Assembly: GCA_964565805.1 (NCBI GenBank)
Contig: CAZMGH010000002.1
Span: 1 to 64,000 of the forward strand
Source of the DNA: Catenibacillus sp964565805
GTDB lineage: Bacteria; Bacillota; Clostridia; Lachnospirales; Lachnospiraceae
DNA: 64,000 nucleotides
Direction of reading: 5' to 3'
Below are positions 25,451 to 33,395 of this stretch, one piece after another; position 1 is the stretch's first letter; every line of letters begins with the position of its first letter. A program made the translations under genes and the position numbers. Under the pieces are notes generated by a model, which worked only from the letters and a program-made list of their open reading frames with translations, was not told where the DNA came from and did no database searches.

Positions 25451-28400
25451 TGCGTCCTATTCGTTTGTCCATGCAGGCCTTTGGTTCTTATGGAAAACTG
25501 ACGGTTATTGATTTTGAATCAGCAGATCAAAACCTGTTTTTAATCACCGGCGATACAGGGGCTGGCAAAAGTACCATTTTTGATGCCATTGTGTTTGCTC
25601 TCTACGGGGAAGCCAGTTCGGGAGCTAATAAAAAAGATGGGACTGAACTCCAGAGCCAGTTTGCCGGATATGATGTGCAGCCTTTTGTGGAGCTGACCTT
25701 TTTGGAGGGGACAGGAGAAGCACGGCAGGAATATACGGTGCGCCGGATACCCAGGCATTTTCGTCCTTTAAAAAGAGGAAAGGGGACCCGGGAGGAAAGT
25801 GAGACGGTGTCTTTGATCATGCCTGATGGAACGGAGTATCCCCAAAAAGAAACCGACAAAAAACTGGAAGAAATCGTAGGATTGACCAAAAGCCAGTTTA
25901 TGCAGGTAGCCATGATCGCTCAGGGAGAGTTTATGGAGCTTTTGCGGGCAAAATCAGATGATAAAAAGGTGATCTTTCGGAAACTGTTTCACACAGAGCT
26001 GTATCAGGAGATTGTAGAGGAACTGGCCCGCCGCCGGAAAGAGACGATCCAGGAAATGGGTCAGATCCGCACCGCCTGTCAGACAGAGATTGCTCATCTG
26101 GCCATCCCTGAGCCATCAGAACGGGCCGGAGATTTAGAAGAAATGTGGGATCCGCTGTCTGCCTTAAAGAACCGGGTCATGGCGGATGAAAAACCGTCTG
26201 TGGTGGATATGGAGCAGCTTCTTGAGCTTTTAGAACAGCTTTGCGGCAAATTAAAGGAAAAAGATGCTCAGCTCTTAGGTGCATATGATGAGGCCAATAA
26301 GACCTATCTGGCCTGGCGGGACCAGTATAATCATTCCATTCAGCTGCTGGAACGTTTTAAAGAGCTGGATCAGGCAGAAAAGGCCCTGGCAGAGTGTGAT
26401 GAACAAAAAGAGCAGATGGAGGAAATGGCCCATTTAATCCGTCGGATCCAGGCCGCGTGGGAAATCCAGGGAGTTTATGACCGGTATAAGGATGGGGAAA
26501 AAACTGTCCGGGACACACAGACACAGCTTTTAAGCCAAAAGGAGGCTTTGCCTCAGCTGACCCGGGATTATGAGACTGCCTTAAAAACAGCAGGATCTGA
26601 AAATGAACGTTTTAATCTTGAGCTTCAGGCATTTACAAAAATTTCCCAACAGACCCAAAAGGCTTTGGACGTATTTTCTCAGTTAAAGAAAGCTAAGGTT
26701 AAGGTAAAAAACAGTGAAAAAGTTGTGGCTCAGACGGGCGCGGCATTGGAAACAGCTCAGAAGAAGAGCCGTGAGCTGGAGGAGAAAGAGCAGACATGGC
26801 GGGCTCAGTCCCAAACCCTAAAAGATGCGAGAACTTTGTATGCCCGGTGGCAGGGAAAGGCCCAAAAGTACCGTGAATTGATGACGGATTTAGGGGCTTA
26901 TGAGAAACTGGAAGCTGAAACTGTCCGTCAGAAAAATCTGGCAGGACAGACTCTGGAAAAGTATAATATAGCCAGCCAATCTTATGAACAGAAAAATGAA
27001 AGTTATGAGTCTGCCCGAAGAATCTTTTTAAATATGCAGGCAGGATTTATTGCCAGGGAGCAGCTTCGGCCGGGTATGCCCTGTCCGGTGTGCGGTTCTT
27101 TGGAGCATCCGGCGCCCTGTCAGATCCGGGAGGAGCATAAAGAATTAACCCGGGAATCCCTGGAGGCCATGGAAAAGGATGTGAGCCGTCTTCGGTCTGC
27201 CCAGGAAAAGGCAGCCGCTCAGGCTCAGTCTGCGTCAGGGATCCTTAAAGAAAAGGAAGAAAACCTGAAAGGGGAAGGGAAACGCTTTTGGCAGAAGCTT
27301 CAGGAAAATCTTCCCAGCTTGTCCAACCTTTCCGGTCAGCTTTCCGTTAAGTGGGCAAAGGATCAGCTTTTGAACTGGCGTCAGTCTCTGACTGAGGAAG
27401 GGGAGGCGCTTAAAAAGAATGTGAATACTTTAGCCCGGCTTGAGGAGGGACTTAAAGATCTGGAAACAGAAAAGGAAACTGTAAAAAATCAGGTGCTTTT
27501 AACCCAGGAACAGGCCGCGGCCGCTAGAGAAAAGTTGGCAGCTGCCCAGGCGGCTTTGGAAAGCCTGGAAGCATCCCGGGAATACCCTTCGGAAAAGGAA
27601 GCTATGGCAGCTGAAAATGCTGCCCAAAAAAAACGGGATGAGGCAAAGACCCGTCTGGATCAGGCCAAAAATACGGAGCAAAAGGCCAGATCTTCCATGG
27701 AAAATGCCCAAACACTGATCCGAAAATATGAGGAGGAGCTTCCACTTAAGGAGGAAGTCCTTAAGACCCGGCTGGCTGCTTATGTAAAAATTATGAAAGA
27801 AAAAGACCTGGCAGAACCTGTATGGCAGGAATTGATCCAAAAATATCCCAAAAACAGCCCTCAGGCTATGGAAAAGCAGATCAATGATTTTAACGAGAAA
27901 AAAACATGGGCAAAAAGCCGGTATGCTCAGGGGAAAGAGGCCATTGGCCAACAGACCCGTCCGGATCTGAACGCTCTGAAAAGCGCCATGGATCAGGCAG
28001 AGGGATCCATGGAAGAAAAGCGGAAGGTTTATGCTGAAATCCATACCCGGCTCCAAACCAATGAAGAGGTTTATAAAGCATTGGCCCCTAAAATGGAGGA
28101 AAGAGGCAAAGTGATGGCCCGTCACCAGTGTCTGGACGGTCTGTACAACTTACTGGGCGGCAAGGTCAGCGGCTCCCGTATGGATCTGGAGACCTTTGTA
28201 CAGCGGTATTATCTGGAGCGTATCCTTCACAGCGCTAACCGGAGATTTCAGGAAATGTCCGCGGGACAGTTTGAACTGCGCATGCGGGATATGGATATGG
28301 CAGGCGTGGGAAAAAACCGGGGACTGGACCTTATGGTGTATTCCGCGGTCACGGGCAAGGAGCGGGAAGTGCGTACGCTGTCCGGCGGGGAATCCTTTAT

Positions 28401-28671
28401 GGCTGCCCTGTCCTTAGCCTTAGGTATGGCAGACCAGATCCAGGAAAGCGCGGCTTCTGTGAATCTGGATGTTATGTTTATTGATGAAGGTTTTGGATCT
28501 TTAGACGATCATTCCCGGGATAAGGCGGTCCGGGTCCTTCAGGAAATGGCCGGAGGCTCAAAAATGATTGGAATTATTTCTCATGTTACAGAGTTAAAGC
28601 AGGAAATTGAGGATCAGCTGATCGTGGAAAAGGATGATCAGGGCAGCCATGTGCGGTGGCAGATCAGTTAA
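25450..28671 (+). CDS. sbcC: Nuclease SbcCD subunit C (Rad50-like)
   Basis: SMC-family ATPase partner of SbcD. Of 1073 residues, the N-terminal lobe has Walker A TGDTGAGKSTIFDAI; two long coiled coils flank a zinc hook PGMPCPVCGSLEHP near residue 555; the C-terminal lobe has the ABC signature TLSGGESFMAALSLALG and Walker B LDVMFIDEGFGSLD. Full length with no disruption. It is followed after 18 bases by a response regulator, which may be partly read through from this operon. Confidence 0.95.
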   Translation: MRPIRLSMQAFGSYGKLTVIDFESADQNLFLITGDTGAGKSTIFDAIVFALYGEASSGANKKDGTELQSQFAGYDVQPFVELTFLEGTGEARQEYTVRRIPRHFRPLKRGKGTREESETVSLIMPDGTEYPQKETDKKLEEIVGLTKSQFMQVAMIAQGEFMELLRAKSDDKKVIFRKLFHTELYQEIVEELARRRKETIQEMGQIRTACQTEIAHLAIPEPSERAGDLEEMWDPLSALKNRVMADEKPSVVDMEQLLELLEQLCGKLKEKDAQLLGAYDEANKTYLAWRDQYNHSIQLLERFKELDQAEKALAECDEQKEQMEEMAHLIRRIQAAWEIQGVYDRYKDGEKTVRDTQTQLLSQKEALPQLTRDYETALKTAGSENERFNLELQAFTKISQQTQKALDVFSQLKKAKVKVKNSEKVVAQTGAALETAQKKSRELEEKEQTWRAQSQTLKDARTLYARWQGKAQKYRELMTDLGAYEKLEAETVRQKNLAGQTLEKYNIASQSYEQKNESYESARRIFLNMQAGFIAREQLRPGMPCPVCGSLEHPAPCQIREEHKELTRESLEAMEKDVSRLRSAQEKAAAQAQSASGILKEKEENLKGEGKRFWQKLQENLPSLSNLSGQLSVKWAKDQLLNWRQSLTEEGEALKKNVNTLARLEEGLKDLETEKETVKNQVLLTQEQAAAAREKLAAAQAALESLEASREYPSEKEAMAAENAAQKKRDEAKTRLDQAKNTEQKARSSMENAQTLIRKYEEELPLKEEVLKTRLAAYVKIMKEKDLAEPVWQELIQKYPKNSPQAMEKQINDFNEKKTWAKSRYAQGKEAIGQQTRPDLNALKSAMDQAEGSMEEKRKVYAEIHTRLQTNEEVYKALAPKMEERGKVMARHQCLDGLYNLLGGKVSGSRMDLETFVQRYYLERILHSANRRFQEMSAGQFELRMRDMDMAGVGKNRGLDLMVYSAVTGKEREVRTLSGGESFMAALSLALGMADQIQESAASVNLDVMFIDEGFGSLDDHSRDKAVRVLQEMAGGSKMIGIISHVTELKQEIEDQLIVEKDDQGSHVRWQIS

Positions 28672-28689
28672 AGGCTGGAGGAAATCTCA

Positions 28690-29367
28690 TTGAAAAAAAT
28701 ATTGATCGTTGAAGATGATACACACATTAACAACATGATGGCAGATGCCTTAAAAAAATCCGGGTACACATGCTGCCAGGCATTTTCTGGCACAGAAGGA
28801 CTTTTATACATAGAAAGAGAACCTTTTTCTCTTGTGATCCTGGACCTGATGCTGCCTGGGCGAAGCGGAGAAGCGCTGCTTTCCCAGGTAAAGGCCTGCC
28901 AGCGGGTGCCGGTCATCGTCGTTTCGGCAAAGGACAGTATTGACAGCAAAGTGGAGTTATTAACAGCAGGGGCAGAGGATTATATGACAAAGCCCTTTGA
29001 CCTGGCGGAGTTTATCGCCCGGGTAGGGGTTCAAATCCGGCGTTTTTCCGGGGAAAAGCAGGAGAAAGACCATATTTTAACTTACAGGCAGCTAAAACTG
29101 GACTCGGAACGGATGAGCGTTACCCTGGAAGGACGGAAGATGGACCTGACCCGCCAGGAGTTTAAGATTCTGGAACTGATGCTTTTATATCCCGGCCGGG
29201 TATTTTCAAAGCAGGATATTTATGATTACGCCTGGGATGACATTTATATTGGCGAGGACAAGACGATTAATGTCCATATAAGCAATATCCGGAAAAAGTT
29301 TAAGGCCATTACATCGGATGAGTATATAGAAACCGTCTGGGGTATTGGTTTCCGCCTGGCAAAATAG
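28690..29367 (+). CDS. OmpR-family response regulator
   Basis: Receiver domain (about 1-115) with VEDD acidic pocket and phospho-acceptor Asp in LVILDLMLPG, Lys in TKPFD, then a winged-helix DNA-binding domain (LTRQEFKILELMLLYPGRVFS; IYDYAWDDIYIGEDKTINVH). Start is a TTG preceded by GGAGG. It most likely pairs with the kinase at 31387 and controls the ABC genes between them, as in lantibiotic-immunity modules. The order regulator-ABC-permease-kinase is unusual because the kinase is last. Confidence 0.9.
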   Translation: MKKILIVEDDTHINNMMADALKKSGYTCCQAFSGTEGLLYIEREPFSLVILDLMLPGRSGEALLSQVKACQRVPVIVVSAKDSIDSKVELLTAGAEDYMTKPFDLAEFIARVGVQIRRFSGEKQEKDHILTYRQLKLDSERMSVTLEGRKMDLTRQEFKILELMLLYPGRVFSKQDIYDYAWDDIYIGEDKTINVHISNIRKKFKAITSDEYIETVWGIGFRLAK

Positions 29368-29369
29368 CT

Positions 29370-29450
29370 GTGAGCCATAAAGCCCCAAGCTGTATAGCCG
29401 TATCGTGGGCTATAAAGCCGCAAGTTGTATAGCGTACCGTGAGCTATACC
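29370..29450 (+). repeat. 35-bp imperfect tandem repeat
   Basis: Unit 1 (29370-29404) and unit 2 (29405-29438) both run GTGRGCYATAAAGCC-CAAG-TGTATAGC-GTA-C, and a third copy starts at 29439 (GTGAGCTATA) before diverging. It lies in the gap between the response regulator and the ABC operon. Confidence 0.75.
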
Positions 29451-29476
29451 GGTGATTCACAGATCCGTTTGCGGCC

Positions 29477-29530
29477 TTTAACATTTCTTTAACTTTGCTT
29501 TGCGATTTATTGGTAATTTTCCGGTATGAT
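29477..29530 (+). promoter_or_regulatory. ABC operon promoter with direct-repeat regulator box
   Basis: TTTAAC occurs at 29477-29482 and 29488-29493, an 11-base period typical of OmpR/PhoB-type regulators. A -10 TATGAT is at 29525-29530 with only a poor -35, as expected for an activated promoter. Confidence 0.5.
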
Positions 29531-29561
29531 AAGCATGTAAAGCAAAGGGGGCAGACAAAAT

Positions 29562-30476
29562 ATGAATTATTTACTTAAAACAAAAAGCCTGACAAAAGAA
29601 TACGAACGGCACAAGGCAGTAGACCAGGTCAGCATCCATATCCGCCAGGGAGATATATATGGTCTGATTGGAAGAAATGGCGCAGGAAAAACCACGCTTC
29701 TTAAAATGATCAGTGGGCTGGCGGCTCCCAGCCAGGGAGAGTTTTCCTTATTTGGAAAATCCGGAAAAGACGCGTACCAGTATTTGTCCCGGGTGGGCAC
29801 GCTGATCGAAGCGCCGGGAATTTATCCAAACATGACGGCAGCTCAAAACTTAAAGATCAAGTGCCTGGCTATGGGAGTTCGGAAAAAGAACGTGATCCAG
29901 GAGCTTTTGGAAACCGTAGGCCTGGAAAAGTCAGGAAAGAAAAAGGTGAAAAACTTTTCTCTGGGAATGAAGCAGCGCCTTGGAATTGCCCTGGCTCTTG
30001 TGGGGGGTCCGGATCTGGTCATTTTAGACGAGCCGATTAACGGTCTGGATCCTCAGGGGATTGCTGAGGTGAGAGAAACCCTTTCCCGGCTGAATCAGGA
30101 GCGCAATATTACTCTGATCATTTCCAGCCATATTTTAGAGGAACTTTCAAAAATTGCCACCCATTACGGCATCATCCACGATGGCGCTCTCCTTCAGGAA
30201 CTGACCCGGGAGGAGCTTTTAGCAAGGTGCAGTGAGCGGATCGAGCTGAAAACCAGTGATACCCGCCAGGCCTGCGTCGTGCTGGATCAGATGGGCATTT
30301 CCCAATATAAGGTGGTAGACGCGGATACGATCCACGTTTTTGATCGTTTAAATGACGGCGGTGAGATCACCATGGAGCTGGCAAAGCATCACATACAGAC
30401 CATGGGGATCACTGTGAAAAACGAAGCGTTGGAAGACTATTATCTGAATCTTACGGGAGGTGCCCCGCATGCTTAA
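29562..30476 (+). CDS. ABC transporter ATP-binding protein (peptide-antibiotic export type)
   Basis: The 304-residue ATPase energises the neighbouring permease. It has Walker A GRNGAGKTTLLK (about residues 37-48), signature NFSLGMKQRLGIALA, Walker B LVILDEPINGLDPQG and switch SSHILEE, then a C-terminal regulatory tail of about 90 residues. This is the BcrA/lantibiotic-immunity LanF pattern. Its end overlaps the permease start by 8 bases. Confidence 0.92.
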   Translation: MNYLLKTKSLTKEYERHKAVDQVSIHIRQGDIYGLIGRNGAGKTTLLKMISGLAAPSQGEFSLFGKSGKDAYQYLSRVGTLIEAPGIYPNMTAAQNLKIKCLAMGVRKKNVIQELLETVGLEKSGKKKVKNFSLGMKQRLGIALALVGGPDLVILDEPINGLDPQGIAEVRETLSRLNQERNITLIISSHILEELSKIATHYGIIHDGALLQELTREELLARCSERIELKTSDTRQACVVLDQMGISQYKVVDADTIHVFDRLNDGGEITMELAKHHIQTMGITVKNEALEDYYLNLTGGAPHA

Positions 30477-31344
30477 TTTAATTAAAATGGATATATACCG
30501 CATGTTTCATTCTTTATCTACCTGGGTTATTTTGGTAATGACGGTAGGCCTTGCTGTTTTTGCAGTCATAGCGACAAATCTGGACCTGGAGGCTATAGCT
30601 GAAGCGGCCGTGGCCCAGGAAACTTCTGCGGATGGGGAAGAAAATCAGGAAAATGCCGATGATAACACCATTTATATAGGAATCCAAAGCCAGACGGATC
30701 CTTCATGGGTTAATGGCAGGATTGAAACGGGCGAGCTATTAGCCACCCAGATTCAAAGCGGTCTTTTAGTGCTGCTGTGTGTGATAATTACAGCGATCTT
30801 CTCCTGCGCGGATACAAAAAGCGGGTACATTAAAAATATTGCGGGACAGCTTCATAACAGAGGACTTCTGGCCGTTTCCAAAATAATCTCCATGGCTGTT
30901 TTGACCCTGATCATGATGGTTGTTTTCTCTCTTTCGGTGATATTAACAGGCCTTTTACTGTGGCAGGGCAAAATGTATGTGGGGGATGCAGGGGCTGTGC
31001 TTCCCGTATTAGGCACCCAGTATCTTCTCCATGTAGGCTTTTGTGCATTGGTGCTGCTTTTATGTACTCTGACAAAAAGCTCAGCTGTAGGTATGTCGGC
31101 AGGGATTGTCCTTATGATCGGTCTGCTGACGCCGGTATATTCTATGATCAACTATGTGTTTCATCAGATAAATGGCCGCTGGAATTTTGATATAACCCGG
31201 TATATGCTTGAAGGAAATATGGCTGTAGTGGGACCGGGAGCATCATCAAATGTCTTGATCCATGCCTCGCTGGTAGGGGCGGTCTTTATTCTGGCAGGGA
31301 CAGTGCTGGCTGTGGTGATCCTGAAGAAAAGGGATGTCCGTTAA
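30469..31344 (+). CDS. ABC transporter permease (LanE/BcrB-like)
   Basis: I choose the ATG at 30469 (291 residues) with GGGAGG upstream; an in-frame GTG at 30460 is an alternative. About six hydrophobic segments are visible, the first at residues 15-35 and the rest from about 105 on, separated by an acidic extracytoplasmic loop (residues about 45-90). The layout matches the ABC-2 permeases that pump out bacitracin or lantibiotics. Partner of the preceding ATPase; substrate unknown. Confidence 0.85.
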   Translation: MLNLIKMDIYRMFHSLSTWVILVMTVGLAVFAVIATNLDLEAIAEAAVAQETSADGEENQENADDNTIYIGIQSQTDPSWVNGRIETGELLATQIQSGLLVLLCVIITAIFSCADTKSGYIKNIAGQLHNRGLLAVSKIISMAVLTLIMMVVFSLSVILTGLLLWQGKMYVGDAGAVLPVLGTQYLLHVGFCALVLLLCTLTKSSAVGMSAGIVLMIGLLTPVYSMINYVFHQINGRWNFDITRYMLEGNMAVVGPGASSNVLIHASLVGAVFILAGTVLAVVILKKRDVR

Positions 31345-31386
31345 AATTGCCGGAGTTTCATACATTGAGGAATATGGAGGTTTGCT

Positions 31387-32328
31387 ATGTTGATTTGGGC
31401 TATTGCCGCCACGGCGGCAGCTATCATATTTTTATGGATATGGGCGCTTTATCGGCGACAGGTTAAAATAACCTGCCGCCAGTTGGCGTTTCTGAAAGAA
31501 AATCAGACAAATCTCAGACTTACGTCTCAGCAGCCCTTGCCCGAACTCAATGCACTGATTGACGGGATAAATGAGGTGATTGACCGTTCCAGGATCATTG
31601 AAAGGGATGCTGCGGCCAATGAGTCACAGCTTAAAGCGATGATTACAAGCCTGTCTCATGATATACGTACACCTCTGACCTCGCTGGACGGGTATTTTCA
31701 GCTCCTTCTGGCCAGTACATCTCAAGAAGAGCGGGAGAAATATATCCGTATTATCCAGACTCGGATCAAAAGTCTTAAGGACATGCTTGAAGAGTTATTC
31801 ACATATACAAAGCTGCAGGATCAGGACTATCATCTGGAGTTGGAAGACACGGATTTTTCCAAATGCGTATTTGATACAGCTTTTTCGTTTTTTGAAGAAT
31901 TTCAGGAAAAGAGGATTCAGCCTCAGGTGGACTTTTATGAGGGACATATTTATATTTCAGGAAATGAGGAGGCTTTGCGCCGGACGATACAAAACCTGAT
32001 AAAAAATGCCCTGGTCCACGGCCATACTCAAATTTCATTATCTATGTTTACCGATCATGATTTTGCTGTCTTTTCCTGTTCCAATGACACCCTTCATCCT
32101 GAAGAAATTCAGGTGGATCAGATTTTTCAGCGGTTTTATAAAGCAGATACGGCTCGGACACAAAATTCCACAGGGCTGGGGCTTTCTATTGCTGCAGGTC
32201 TGGTCCGGCGTATGGGCGGAGAGATTAAGGCACACTTAAATGGAAATATTTTTTTCATTCAGCTGCGTTTCCCTGTTAAATGGACGGCCAGGGATAATAA
32301 AAGTAAAGAAAGCTTGGAGGATTTATGA
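31387..32328 (+). CDS. Sensor histidine kinase
   Basis: A 313-residue kinase with one N-terminal membrane segment (about 3-20) and no real sensor domain, followed by a dimerisation helix with SLSHDIRTPLTSLDGY (His91) and an ATPase domain with NLIKNALVHG (N box) and STGLGLSIAAGLV (G2 box). The short input region fits kinases that sense through their ABC transporter. It is the last gene of the ABC module and overlaps the next LysR gene by four bases (ATGA). Confidence 0.9.
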   Translation: MLIWAIAATAAAIIFLWIWALYRRQVKITCRQLAFLKENQTNLRLTSQQPLPELNALIDGINEVIDRSRIIERDAAANESQLKAMITSLSHDIRTPLTSLDGYFQLLLASTSQEEREKYIRIIQTRIKSLKDMLEELFTYTKLQDQDYHLELEDTDFSKCVFDTAFSFFEEFQEKRIQPQVDFYEGHIYISGNEEALRRTIQNLIKNALVHGHTQISLSMFTDHDFAVFSCSNDTLHPEEIQVDQIFQRFYKADTARTQNSTGLGLSIAAGLVRRMGGEIKAHLNGNIFFIQLRFPVKWTARDNKSKESLEDL

Positions 32329-33188
32329 ATACAAAGATTTTACGAGAATTTCAGACGGTTTATGAAATGTGCAGTATCCACAGGGCAGCAAAGAAGCTGT
32401 TTATTACCCCTCAGGGCCTTGGAAAAAATATCCGCCAGCTGGAGGAGGAGCTGAATACAAAGCTGTTTGAACGGTCCAAACAGGGGGTCGTCCCTACGGA
32501 TGGGGCAAGGCTCCTTTACAGCCGCTGCGGTCAAATTATTGGACAGTTAAGTCAGATCGATGATGAGCTGCGCCAGCTGGCATCCCGGGATAGCCGCCTT
32601 AGGATCGGGTGCGCTTATGGGGTATTTAATATGTTGCCTTTACAGAAGATCCTGGATTTTATCCGGGACAATCAGGATATAGAAGTGGAATATTATGAAT
32701 ATTCGAATGCTCGGATCAAAAGCCAGCTTCTGGAGTCCCGGCTGGATTACGGTCTGATGGTCGGCAGGACAGAGGATGGGGCGCTTTTCCAGGAACGGCT
32801 TGCTGTCTGTCCGGTAGTCCTTTTAGTTTATGAGGGACATGACTTCTATAACCTGCAGCAGGTTTCCATCCGACAGCTTGAAGGGGAAAAACTTCTTTCC
32901 ATGAATGAAGATTTCTGGATCTGCCATGAGATGATCCGCCGATGCCGGGAGAATGGATTTGAACCGGAAATCGTGGCCAAAAGTGTGGATGGCATGGTGC
33001 TGCAAAAGCTGTGTTCTCAAGGGATCGGATTGGCCATTGTCCCGGAGGTGGTCACCGGAGAAATGAATATGTCCCATCTAAAGCCAGTGGCGTTTAAGGA
33101 GCCGGTGTATTGGGAAATTTACGGCACATGCCGGAAAGACACCATGGAGTACGGCGCCATCCGCAAGATCCGCAGCGCCCTGAAGTAA
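32325..33188 (+). CDS. LysR-family transcriptional regulator
   Basis: The 287-residue protein has an N-terminal winged helix (LREFQTVYEMCSIHRAAKKL, ITPQGLGKNIRQLEEELNTKLFER) and a periplasmic-binding-like effector domain (about 90-287; LRIGCAYGVF, GIGLAIVPEVV). Its ATG overlaps the kinase stop, so it may be co-transcribed with the ABC module, yet it also sits just upstream of the flavoenzyme gene at 33396, its more likely target. Confidence 0.9.
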   Translation: MNTKILREFQTVYEMCSIHRAAKKLFITPQGLGKNIRQLEEELNTKLFERSKQGVVPTDGARLLYSRCGQIIGQLSQIDDELRQLASRDSRLRIGCAYGVFNMLPLQKILDFIRDNQDIEVEYYEYSNARIKSQLLESRLDYGLMVGRTEDGALFQERLAVCPVVLLVYEGHDFYNLQQVSIRQLEGEKLLSMNEDFWICHEMIRRCRENGFEPEIVAKSVDGMVLQKLCSQGIGLAIVPEVVTGEMNMSHLKPVAFKEPVYWEIYGTCRKDTMEYGAIRKIRSALK

Positions 33189-33283
33189 ATATCCGTGATG
33201 CCTGAACATGCTGCTATATAAACGGCGGACGCCTTGCAAATATGCGGCATTTTCCCATAGGCGGCCTATTGGAAAAAGAAGTT

Positions 33284-33302
33284 ACCATTTGGAAACCATT
33301 TG
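33284..33302. promoter_or_regulatory. Direct repeat upstream of the flavoenzyme gene
   Basis: ACCATTTG at 33284-33291 and 33295-33302 (11-base period), preceding a TATAAT at 33331-33336. A possible regulator site; the -35 is not clear. Confidence 0.4.
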
Positions 33303-33395
33303 TTTGTATGCAGCCCCGGACGGATTCATGTATAATAAGTATGTGAGCTGCGAGCCCCGGAATGTGGGGACCAGCATACAAAAGGAGGGTGACTG

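Noticed and set aside
29370..29450. CRISPR-like repeats
   Set aside because: Only two and a bit copies, adjacent without spacers, so it is a tandem repeat and not a CRISPR array.
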